A stretch of DNA of 64,000 bases from DASRIA01 sp963816975 (GTDB lineage: Bacteria > Actinomycetota > Thermoleophilia > Solirubrobacterales > JBBDJG01). Below, in pieces: positions 27,504-37,902 of the stretch. The position numbers and the translations under genes were made by a program. The notes beneath the pieces are model-generated. The model saw nothing but the letters and a program-made list of their open reading frames with translations, searched no databases and had not been told where the DNA came from. Location of the stretch: contig CAWFMD010000003.1 of the NCBI GenBank assembly GCA_963816975.1, positions 336,874 through 400,873 of the forward strand, in the 5' to 3' direction. How positions within the stretch are numbered: the stretch's first letter is position 1; each line of letters begins with the position of its first letter.

Positions 27504-27583
27504 CGCCCCAGCCGCAGGAGCAAGCGGCCAAGGACGTCCGCGACACGGAGTCGTGGCAGGAGCCATGGGGCAGGGAGTAGCCG

Positions 27584-30500
27584 TTGAGGCACCGCAGGAT
27601 GCGAGGCAGGGTTGTGGGGGGGGTCATCTTGGTAGCGGTGGCCGCGCTTGCAGTGTTGCCGTCGGGCGCGACGGCGGCGTATGACGCGAAGCTGAAGCGC
27701 TACCCGTACCTGACCGACCTCGCCACGACGTCGGTGATGGTCAACTTCGGCACCGACATCTCGTCCACGAGTGCGACGGTCAAGTACGGCGTGGCCGGGG
27801 GCACATGCGACACCAGCTCCGCCACGGCGACGCGCACGTTCGTCCTCGTCAACGGCGTCTCCGAGTACCAGTGGAAGGCCCAGCTGACGGGGCTCGCCGC
27901 GGACACCCAGTACTGCTACCGCCCCTTCTTCGGCACTGCCCAGCTCGACCTGCTGGGCACCGACGCGTCCCCGGTCTTCACCACGCAGATCCCCTCCGGG
28001 TCGAGCACGCCGTTCAAGTTCGCCGTCTTCGGCGACTGGGGCAAGACGCTTGCAGCGGGCAATACGCACCAGGCGAACGTGATCTCGCAGATCGCTCAGA
28101 GCGGAGCCCGCTTCGCGGTCACGACCGGCGACAACGCCTACGAGACCGGCAGCCAGAAGAGCTACGGCGACCTCTACCAGGTGGGCGACAACACAAGCGC
28201 GGTCTTCGGCCCCAATTACTGGACGGTCGCGGGCGCTTCGCTGCCGCTGTTCCCGGCGCTGGGCAACCACGATTACAACAACTCGGTGCTGCTCACCAAC
28301 TGGCCCCAGGACACGGCGGTCTCCACATCGGCCGGCCGCTACCAGACCGACACCTACTGCTGCACGAACGGCACGGCGTCCATGGACTACCCCAGCGGCT
28401 GGTATGCCTTCGACGCAGGCCTCGCGCGCTTCTACGTCCTCACGACGGCTTGGGACGATTCGAACTCCGGCACCGCCACGGCGTTCCAGAACGACTTCGA
28501 CAATCACTGGGGCCAAAACTCCGCGCAGTACCAGTGGCTCGCGAACGATCTCGCGACCCATCCCCGGTCGCTGCGCTTCGCCTTCTGGCACTACCCCTTC
28601 GAATCGGACTCCAGCGAGGGCGGCCCGGACACCTACCTCCAGGGGCCAAGCTCGCTGGAGGGATTGCTGAAGCTGTACGACGTGACGGCGGGCTTCAACG
28701 GCCACTCGCACAACTACCAGCGCAACATCGCGCCTTCCGGCGGCATCCCGACCCACATCACGGGCGGCGGCGGCGCGAACACGGAGTCGATCGGGGCCAC
28801 TGCCGGCTGCGGCCCCAGGGATGCCTACGGGGTCGGCTGGTCCAACACGTCGAACGTGGGCAGCGCGTGCGGCACCGCGCCGATTCCCGATGCCAGGGAG
28901 CGTGTGCACCACTTCCTGAGCGTGAGCGTGAGCGGGACGTCGGTCACCATCACTCCCACCGACGAGCTGGGCCGGACGTTCGACCCGATCACCTACAACG
29001 CGCCGGCGCAGAACGCCAATTTGTCCTTGACGAAGACCGACTCGCCCGACCCCGTGCTGGTCGGCCAACAGGTCACCTACAACCTCACGGTCGGCAACGC
29101 CGGCCCGCGCGCCGCCACCGGCACGGTGGTCACCGACACGCTGCCGGCGGGGATGATCTTCGACTCCGCGGTTCCTTCACAGGGAATGTGCTCCCACACG
29201 AGCGGGACCGTCACGTGCCAGCTCGGGACGGTCGCCAACGGAGCGGCGCCGACGATCCAGATCAAGGGCAGGCCGCAGTCGACCGGCACCATCAACAACA
29301 CCGCGACCGTCGCGTCCGGCGTCAACGATCCGAGCACGGGCAACAACACCGCAAGTGCTACGACCACCGTCAACCCGGCGGCAGACCTGGCCCTCACCAA
29401 GACCGACTCGCCCGATCCCGTCGGGGTCGGACAGCAGCTCACTTATTCGGTCGGCGTCAGCAACGCCGGCCCGTCGAGCGCGACCGGGATCACGGTCACC
29501 GACACGCTGCCCGCGGGCGTGACGTTCAACTCGGCCACGCCCACCCAGGGCAGCTGCTCGCAGTCGGGTGGCACTGTTTCGTGCTCGCTCGGGACCCTGG
29601 CAAACACCGCCGGCGCCAGCATCTCGATCAACGTAACGCCCCAGAACGTGGCCACGATCACGAACCAGGCAAACGTGACGTCGCTGACCGGCGACCCCAA
29701 CACGGCCAACAACGGAGCCAGCGCGGCGACCACCGTGAACGCCTCCGCGAACCTCTCTTTGACGAAGTCCGACGCTCCCGACCCGGTGCTGGTCGGGCAG
29801 TTGCTCACCTACACCTTGACGGTCGCCAACGCCGGGCCCTCCGCCGCCACCGGCGTGACGCTCACCGACACGCTGCCCAGCGGCGTGACGTTCGACTCGG
29901 CCACGCCCTCGCAGGGGACCTGCATGGAGTCCTCGGGGACCGTCACGTGCTCGCTGGGAACCATCGCGAGCGCCGCGAATGCCACCGCCTCGATCAAGGT
30001 CCGGCCGCAGGCCCAGGGCTCGATCACCAACGAGGCGAGCGTCACATCAGAGGCGATCGACATCAACCTCGCGAACAACTCCGCGAGCGCCGCGACCACC
30101 GTCAACCCGGTCGCGGACCTGGTGGTGACCAAGTCCGACTCGCCGGATCCCGCGCTGGTCGGCCAGCCGCTCACCTACACCGTGGGCGTGCAGAACAGCG
30201 GGCCCTCGAGCGCCCCGTCGGTGTCCGTCAGCGACACCCTGCCCGCCGGTGTCACGTTCGTCTCCGCCACTCCCTCGCAGGGCACCTGCTCGCAGTCCGC
30301 GGGCACGGTCACGTGTCCGCTGGGGACCATCGGGAACGGTGCGAGCGCCAGCGTCCAGATCCAGGTCACGCCGCAGTCCACCGGGTCGATCACCAACCAG
30401 GCGACGGCATCGTCGAGCCATCAGCGACCCCAACACCGCGAACAACACCGCGAGCGCGGCGACCACCGTCGACCCGGCCGCGGACCTGGCCCTGACCAAG

Positions 30501-33500
30501 TCCGACTCGCCGGACCCGGTGCTCCAGGGCGCGGAGCTGACCTACACACTGGGCGTCACCAACGCAGGTCCCTCGAGCGCGACCGGCGTGGTCGTGTCGG
30601 ACACGCTGCCACCGGGAGTCGCCTACAACTCGGGCCTCGCGTCACAGGGCAGCTGCTCCCACACCTCGGGTGTGGTCACCTGCACACTGGGCACGATCGC
30701 AAGCGGCGCGAACGCCACGGTCACGATCAAGGTGACGCCGCCGACCGCGGGCTCGATCACGAATCAGGCGAGCGTCTCCTCGGCGGTCGCCGACCTGAAC
30801 ACCGCGAACAACAACGCCGGCGCGACCACGACGGTCGACCCGGTCGCGGACCTGTCCATCACGAAGTCGGACTCCCCGATCCGGTGGCCTCGGGCCAGGA
30901 GCTCACCTACGCGATCGGCGTCCTCAACTCAGGGCCCTCGGGCGCGACCGGGGCGACCGTCACCGACACCCTCCCGGCCGGCGTGACCTACAACTCCGCC
31001 ACGCCGTCACAGGGCAGCTGCTCCCACTCCAGCGGCACCGTCACCTGCAACCTCGGCGCGATGGCGAACGGCGCAAACGCAACGGTCAGCATCGTCGTGA
31101 CACCCACCACGTCAGGCACCATCACGAACCAGGCAGCCGTGTCCGCGGCCACCGCGGATCCGGTGCTGGTCAACAACTCGGCGAGCGCCGCCACCACCGT
31201 CGACCCGGTCGCCGACCTGACGCTCACCAAGTCCGACTCACCGGACCCGGTGCTGTCCGGCCACCAGCTCACCTACGCGTTGGCGGTCTACAACAACGGG
31301 CCCGCGAGCGCGCCCGGCGTCTCGCTCAACGACAGCCTTCCCGCGGGCGTGACGTTCGTTTCCGCGACCGCCACGCCGCAGGGCAACTGCGTGCTCTCGG
31401 GCAGCAACGTGATCTGCGCGCTGGGCACGATCGCAAGCGGCGCAACCGTGAACGTCGAGATCCAGGTCACCGCCGGCGCACCCGGCAGCGTCACGAACAA
31501 CGCGACCGTGCTGTCCACGGCGACCGACCCGGTCCTCGGCAACAACTCCGCCGGCGCGACGACGACGATCAAGCCCGTCGCCGACCTCGCGCTCACCAAG
31601 TCCGACTCACCCGACCCGGTGCTCGCCGGCCAGCTGCTGACCTACAACCTGGGAGTCTCGAACGGCGGCCCCCAGGACGCCCCGGGCGTGACCGTGACCG
31701 ACACCCTGCCCGCCGGGGTGACCTTCGTGTCGGCCACGCCGTCGCAGGGCACGTGCTCTCAGCTTTCGGGCACCGTCACCTGCGAGCTGGGCACGGTCGC
31801 GAACGCCGGCAGCGCGAGCATCGAGCTGAAGGTGCGCCCGCAAAGCGAAGGGAGCATCACGAACCAGGCCGCCGTCACGTCCGGCGCCGGGCGACCTGAA
31901 CTCCGCGAACGACTCCGCCAGCGCACAGACGACCGTCGACCCGGCCGCCGACCTGGAGCTGACCAAGTCCGACTCGCCCGATCCGGTGCTGTCCGGCCAG
32001 TTGCTGACGTACACCCTGGCCGTCCACAACGCCGGACCCTCGGCGACCAGCGGCGTGGCCCTGAGTGACACCCTGCCGGGAGGCGTGACCTTCGACTCCC
32101 TGACGACCAGCCAGGGCAGCTGCTTCCGGTCCGGGGTCTCGGTCCTGTGCTCGTTGGGCACGCTGGCCAGCGGAGCCGACGCGACCGTCACGATCAAGGT
32201 GATCGCCGGGGCGCCGGGAACGGTGACCAACAGCGCCAACGTCTTTGGCATGACGGTCGACCCCGACACGGCCGACAACGCCGCGTCCATCGACACGACC
32301 GTGAGCCCCGCGGCCGACTTGGCGCTGACGAAGTCGGATGCACCGGATCCGGTGCAGGCCGGTGAGCTCCTCACCTACACGCTCGGGGTGCACAACGCAG
32401 GACCGCAGGACGCCCCTGGCGTGACGGTCACCGACACCCTGCCTGCGGGCGTGCTGTTCGACTCCGCCACGCCCACCCAGGGCACGTGCTCGGAGGCCAG
32501 CGGCATCGTGACCTGCGAGCTCGGGACCGTCGCGAACGGCGCCGACGCCGGCGCCGACGTCAAGGTGCGCCCACAGGAGGGCGGACAGATCACGAACCAG
32601 GCAACCGTCGCGTCCGGCATCGGGGACCCGGCTTCCGCCGACAACTCCGCGAGCGCCGTCACGACGGTCGCGCCGGTCGCCGACCTCTCCCTGACGAAGA
32701 CCGACGACCCGGACCCGGTGCTGGCCGGCCAGTTGCTGACCTACACCCTCGCCGTACACAACGCCGGCCCGTCGAGCGCCGCGAACGTGCAGCTCACCGA
32801 CAACCTGCCGGCGGGCGTGACGTTCGAGTCCGTCACCGCGACGCAGGGCAGTTGCTCGGAGTCGGCCGGCACGGTCGAGTGCGCGCTCGGCACCCTCGCC
32901 GCCGAGGCAGATGCGACTGTCACGATCGAGGTCAGGCCGCAGACGGGCGCAACCCTGACCAACGAGGCGGGAGTCGCCTCCGACGCACAGGACCCGACTC
33001 CAGCCGACAACGCGGCGAGCGAGGACACGACCGTGGACCCGGCAGCCGACCTCTCCCTGACGAAGGCCGACGACCCCGACCCGGTGCTCGAAGGGCAGCC
33101 GCTCACGTATTCGCTCGCCGTGCACAACGCCGGACCGCAGAGCGCCACCGGGGTGCAGCTCACCGACACCCTGCCGCCCGGCGTGACGTTTGTCTCCGCG
33201 ACTCCCGCGCAGGGCACCTGCTCCGAGACGGCCGGGACCGTGAGCTGCGCGCTCGGCACCCTCGCCGACGGTGCGAGCGCGAGCGTCGAGATCACGGTCA
33301 CGCCGCAGGGGCCGGGCACGCTCACCAACGAGGCGGGCGTCACATCAGAGCTCGCCGATCCTGACTCCGCTGACACCAGCGCGAGCGCCGACACCACGGT
33401 GCGGCCGGTCGCCGACCTCGCGCTGTCGAAGTCCGACTCTCCCGATCCGGTGCTGGCGGGCACTGAGCTCACGTACACACTCACGGTCGACAACTCGGGG

Positions 33501-35888
33501 CCGCGCAGCGCGACGAGCGTGCAGCTCGTCGACACCCTCCCGGCCACCGCGACGTTCGTCTCCGCCACCCCGTCGCAGGGCGGCTGCACGCACGCCAGCG
33601 GCACGGTCACCTGCGGCCTCGGCACGATCGCCGACCAGGGCAGCGCGAGCGTCGAGATCAAGGTCACCCCACAGGAGGGCGGCACGATCACGAACGAGGC
33701 GAGCGTCTCGGCCGACGAGGGCGACCCGACCGCCGCGAACAACTCGGCCGACACGCAGACCACGGTGGACCCGGCCGCGGACCTCGAGCTGAGCAAGGCG
33801 GACTCCCCCGACCCGGTGCTGGCCGGCGAGGTGCTCACCTACGCGCTCACCGTCCACAACGCCGGGCCGTCCAGCGCAGCGGCGGTCCAGCTCAGTGACA
33901 CGCTGCCGGGCGGCGTGACGTTCGACTCGGCGACGGCCTCGCAGGGCACCTGCTCGGAGTCGCTCGGCATCGTCGACTGCTCGCTCGGCACGATCGCGAA
34001 CGGCGCCACCGTCAACGTCTCGATCAACGTCAGGCCACAGAGCCCCGGCACGATCACGAACCAGGCAAGCGTCGGCTCGCTCGCCCTGGACACGGATGCG
34101 GCCGACAACAACGCCGAGGCGGAGACGACCGTCGATCCGGCGGCGGACCTCTCGCTGACCAAGTCCGGCTCGCCCGACCCGGTGCGCGTCGGCGATCAGC
34201 TCACCTACACGCTGGCGGTCCACAACGCCGGTCCGCAGACCGCCACGGGCGTGACGCTCAGCGACACCCTTCCGGGCGGGGTCACGTTCGACTCCGCCAC
34301 GCCCACCCAGGGCACGTGCAGCGAGACGAGCGGCGAGGTCGACTGCGCGCTCGGCGACATCGCCAGCGGTGGCGACGCGAGCGTCGAGATCCAGGTCACC
34401 CCGCAGACCGCGGGCACGATCACCAACCAGGCGAGCGTCTCCTCAGAGCTGGCCGACCCCGACTCCGGCGACGCGTCAGCGAGCGCCGAGACGACCGTCG
34501 ATCCGGTCGCCGACCTATCGCTGACCAAGGCGGACGCGCCCGACCCCGTGTCGGCTGACCAGCTGCTGACCTACTCGCTGTCGATCCACAACGCCGGGCC
34601 TTCGGAGGCCACGGGCGTGACGCTCAGCGACACCCTTCCGGGCGGGGTCACGTTCGACTCCGCCACGCCCACCCAGGGCACGTGCAGCGAGGCGATCGGC
34701 ATCGTGACCTGCGCCCTCGGAACCCTTGCCGACGAGGGGAGCGCGAGCGTCGAGATCAAGGTGCGGCCGCAAAGCGCCGGGACGATCACCAACGAGGCGC
34801 TCGTGACCTCGAACGCGCACGACCCGGCGACCGCGAACAACTCCGCGAGCGCCACGACGACCGTGGACCGGGTCGCCGACCTGTCGCTCTCGAAGACCGA
34901 CTCGCCTGATCCCGCGGTGGCCGGCGAGCAGGTCACATACACGCTCACCGCGCACAACGCCGGCCCGTCCAACGCGACCGCGACGAGCGTCACCGACACA
35001 TTGCCGGCGGGCGTCACCTACGAGTCGGCGACACCGTCGCAGGGAACGTGCACTCAGGCGGCCGGCACGGTCAGCTGCGGCCTGGGTACGCTCACCAACG
35101 GCTCCAACGCGACCATCACGATCAAGATCAGGCCGACCGGAGCCGGCACGCTCACGAACCAGGCGAGCATCACCTCCGATGCCGGCGATCCGAACACTGG
35201 CGACAACAGCGCGAGCGCGGTGACGACCGTCAGCGCGGCCGCCGGCTACCCGCGGCCGAAGGGCGCGACGCCGGTGCGCGTGACCCTCGTCCCCGCCTAT
35301 GCAGCCTGCACCGCGCCGAACGCGATCCACGGGCCGCCCCTCGACAGCCCCTCGTGCAAGCCTCCGGCGAGAACCTCGTCCTACCTGACGGTCGGGACCC
35401 CGGACGTGAACGGCGCCGCGGTCAACTTCACAGGCTTTGTACGGCTCAGCACCGTCATCCACGCCGCGCCCACCCCCAACGACGTGGCCATCACCGCGAA
35501 CACGACCGACGTGCGATGCGGCGTCGGGGTGAGCACCTGCGGCAACGCAAACCAGTTCTCCGGGGCGGACTATTCGGGTGAGCTGCAGATCGAGCTTCCC
35601 GTGCGGATCACCGACCGGCTCAACGGCACCGGCGGCGGCCTGCCGGGAACCGTCCAGGACACCTCCGTGTTCCTGCCGGTGGCCTGCACCCAGTCCTCGA
35701 ACAACCAGACGGGATCGACCTGCTCGGTGAGCACCACGGCCAACGCCCTGATCCCCGGCTCGGTGCAGTCAGGGAACCGCGCAATCTGGGCGCTCAAGGG
35801 GCTGCGGGTGCGCGACGGCGGTCCCGACGGCCTCGCCTCCACCGCCGACAACGGCATCTTCGCGACCGAGGGAATCTTCGTCCCGTGA
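27584..35888 (+). CDS. Giant secreted purple-acid-phosphatase-like protein with 17 DUF11 repeats (three apparent frameshifts)
   Basis: Reconstructed length is about 2770 aa. The TTG start has AGGGAG 6 nt upstream; an ATG at 27599 is possible. After a signal peptide come a PAP N-terminal Fn3-like domain (~35-140) and a calcineurin-like phosphatase (~145-460). The phosphatase has a complete metal site: GDWG, TTGDNAYE, GNHDY, AFWHYP and NGHSHNYQR. Seventeen DUF11 units of 122 aa follow (each starting L.LTKSDSPDPV), then a ~220-aa C-terminal domain (AYAACTAPN..HGPP, ending IFVP). The frame shifts near 30415 (+1), 30880 (-1) and 31888 (+1, GGG run). Reading on in the original frame ends at 32068. 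Flanking codons are perfectly family-like, so base-calling errors are likely. It is probably a surface stalk or adhesin-type phosphatase. Confidence 0.85.
29017..35240 (+). repeat. 17 tandem 366-bp DUF11-coding repeats
   Basis: Units of 122 codons begin about 29020, 29386, 29752, 30118, 30484, 30850, 31216, 31582, 31950 and so on, up to the last near 34880. Each carries the conserved core DTLPAGVTF(D/V)SATPSQGTCS, then CxLGT(I/L)A, then T(I/L)TNxAxV. The similarity extends to DNA level, making the block prone to recombination and mis-assembly. Confidence 0.9.
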
Positions 35889-36040
35889 TGCGGCGCGCCG
35901 TGCTTCGGACGGCCGGCCCCGATCGGTCCGCGCTGCGGATGGCCTGAGCCGTCCGGCGCCCGCGACGCGCGCCGGTTCACTGAGCGCGTTGGGGTGCAGG
36001 GAGCCTGGGACGCCCCTGAGCTCGTGCTCGGGGCCGCGGA

Positions 36041-36046
36041 TAGCAT
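36041..36046 (+). promoter_or_regulatory. Candidate -10 (TAGCAT) for a leaderless cyclase transcript
   Basis: TAGCAT at 36041-36046 is followed after 7 nt by the ATG at 36054. This TAnnnT-N7-ATG arrangement is typical of leaderless actinobacterial mRNAs and favours 36054 as start. Confidence 0.4.
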
Positions 36047-36053
36047 GGCGCCG

Positions 36054-36847
36054 ATGCACGACGACCCACCGTCGGGCCCGCGGCTTCCAGCGCATCCCCA
36101 GCTGCGCGACATCGCGCTGGCGATGGAGCGCGCGGGCATGGCCGGCGAGATCCTGGACGCGAGCTTCCGGACCGTGTACTTCAGCAGCGAGGCGGCTCGC
36201 ATCATGGCGCTCTCCACCGACGAGTGGGGCCGCATGTACGGCAGGTCGCTGATCGTGCGGAGCCTCCGGGAAGACGCCGACATCGTGAGGGTCACCGACG
36301 ACAGCGGCGCTGCGTGGCTGCGACACAACGTTCCGATCATGCGCCGGTGGCTGAAACCCGGCGAGGTCCGGATCAACGATGACGCCGGGCGGTTCGTCGG
36401 CGTTCTCCATCTGACCCGTGGCGCAATTCCGGAAAGCTTGCTGCAACGTCTGGGCCGGGGAGACCCAAGGTTGTTCGCTCGGATGGAGCGCGTCAGCGAG
36501 CCCGAACGGACCTGATCGACTCATCGGTGATCGCCCGGGACGGCATCGTCGGCAAGCACGCTGGGGACGGTGGATCGGCGCTCTTCCTGGCGGCCGACTT
36601 CGAGGACTCGGAGTCCGCCGCCGCCCGCGCGACGATCGAGGCAGCCAGGGCGATCCGTGACGGCGCAGAAGGCTTCGGGCCGGATGAGATCTCGGCGAGG
36701 CTCAACATCGGACTGCACTGGGGTGCGACGCTGATGGTCGGTCAGGTCGCCACCGGCGGGCGCCTGGAGGTGACCGCCCTGGGGCTCGAAGGCGCCAGCG
36801 AGACGGCGATCCGCGACGCAGGAGCGATCCCGGTCGCCTCGATCTGA
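36054..36847 (+). pseudogene. Class III adenylate/guanylate cyclase-like gene with internal deletions
   Basis: The first frame (to ~36515) encodes an N-terminal sensor-like domain (LPAHPQLRDIALAMERAG...VYFSSEAARIM) and ends RMERVSEPERT then stop. A second frame, readable from ~36509, continues DLIDSSVIARDGIVGKHAGDGGSALFLAADF, then IGLHWGATLMVGQVATGGRLEVTALG, ending at 36847. KHAGDG and GLHWGAT...VTALG are hallmarks of a cyclase family common in Solirubrobacter-type genomes. Compared with that family, the segment with the metal Asp (F.DLE.S) before KHAGDG is missing. So is the Asn/Arg-containing segment after VTALG, where the text jumps to GASETAIRDAGAIPV. Without both it should be inactive. 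The comparison is from memory of the family. Confidence 0.7.
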
Positions 36848-36928
36848 AGTCCAGGTTCGACCAGGACGACGCGCGGAGGCCGCTTGACCGCGCGCGAGGG
36901 CCAAAGGTTTGGGGGTGCGGCGATGCGG

Positions 36929-36956
36929 TTAACGCCTTCGTAACGTCCACGTAACG
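36929..36956. promoter_or_regulatory. Three TAACG repeats spaced exactly 11 bp
   Basis: TAACG occurs at 36930, 36941 and 36952. The last two read GTAAC-N6-GTAAC, which resembles GlnR-type half-sites as well as PhoB/OmpR-type 11-bp direct repeats. It lies 72 bp before the small gene at 37028. A GCTGAC/GTCAGC inverted repeat follows (~36960-36983). Confidence 0.45.
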
Positions 36957-37027
36957 GTCTGCTGACGGACCTGACGCCTGTCAGCGGTACCCTGTGCGTC
37001 GACTCAAGCTGGTTTTCGATCCCGCCG

Positions 37028-37315
37028 ATGAGCACCGAGGAGGCGGTAGGCCGGCAGCCGGCCGGCTGGCAAGCATTGCTCCACCACTTGCCCGACATGA
37101 ACCGATGGCGCTCGATCGTGCCTCCGCGCCGGTCGCGCTCAGGCGAGCCGTGCGCCACCTTCCGCAAGCCTTCCCGCACGATCAGGGTCGAGCCGATCAC
37201 CCGCCCGGCCGAGCGCGAGCGCGCCGCAGAGCCGCCCAAGCGCGAGCCGAAGCTCCCCTCCCGCTCCGACCGCTCCCCCGCCCCGCGCCGGACGCGCACG
37301 CGGGCGCGGCCATGA
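37028..37315 (+). CDS. Hypothetical basic, Arg/Pro-rich small protein
   Basis: 95 aa, with an N-terminal QPAGWQALLHHLPDMNRW segment and then a very basic, probably disordered tail (RRTRTRARP). Its stop overlaps the next start in ATGA (37313-37316), which suggests a real, translationally coupled gene. No recognisable domain. It lies downstream of the TAACG repeats. Confidence 0.4.
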   Translation: MSTEEAVGRQPAGWQALLHHLPDMNRWRSIVPPRRSRSGEPCATFRKPSRTIRVEPITRPAERERAAEPPKREPKLPSRSDRSPAPRRTRTRARP

Positions 37316-37875
37316 TCGAGGAGGTCTCCCCCCCGCTGCCCGAGGCGGCGGCCTTCGAGACGCCCGACCTGATCGAGCCGATCGTGGCGTTCCGCAGCTG
37401 GCGACTGGTCGACGGCGCCCTGCGCTCGGTCTACCTGCCGTTCTTCTGGACGGCACCCGAGGTCTCCGCAACCTGCATGGTGGACGATTCTCCCGATGCG
37501 GATGCGGCGCGCACGGCGCGTGCGGGTCACCAGGCGCCCGATCGAGGATGCACCTGCGGTGTCTACGCGTACTACCGGCCGGATGTGAACTTCCCCACGG
37601 TCGACTACCGCGGTGTGAGCGGGATCGTGAGCCTCTGGGGCACGATCGAGCTGCATGCGGAGGGGATGCGGGCCGAGCGCGCGCGGGTCGACGCGCTGGC
37701 CCTGTACTCACGCTGGACCACGGGGCAGATCGACGCGGTGCGTGAGGTGGCCGCCACGCTCGGCGTCGACCTCGTGGACCTCGACGAGATCGAGGAGGCC
37801 GCCCCCCGCTACGGCCGCCACATCGCCCGCGAGCTGGTGCCCGGCGCCGCCCGCGCGCCGCAGAGCGCCCGCTAG
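37313..37875 (+). CDS. Conserved hypothetical protein with Cys/His-rich centre
   Basis: 187 aa, no signal peptide. Conserved-looking stretches are PIVAFRSWRLVDGALRSVYLPFFW, then C (TC) ... H.AP...C.CGVYAYYRPD, then GIVSLWGTIELHAEGMRAERARV. The C..H..C.C spacing could bind a metal. Proteins of this type occur as uncharacterised families in actinobacteria; I cannot name a function. It is coupled to the upstream small gene and converges with the glycosyltransferase ending at 37903. Confidence 0.7.
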
Positions 37876-37902
37876 CCCCACCGGATCAGCGAGGCCGCGT
37901 GC

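Noticed and set aside
29077..32662. Ladder of ~121-codon minus-strand frames at 366-bp spacing
   Set aside because: Echo of the DUF11 repeat period on the opposite strand, not tandem antisense genes.
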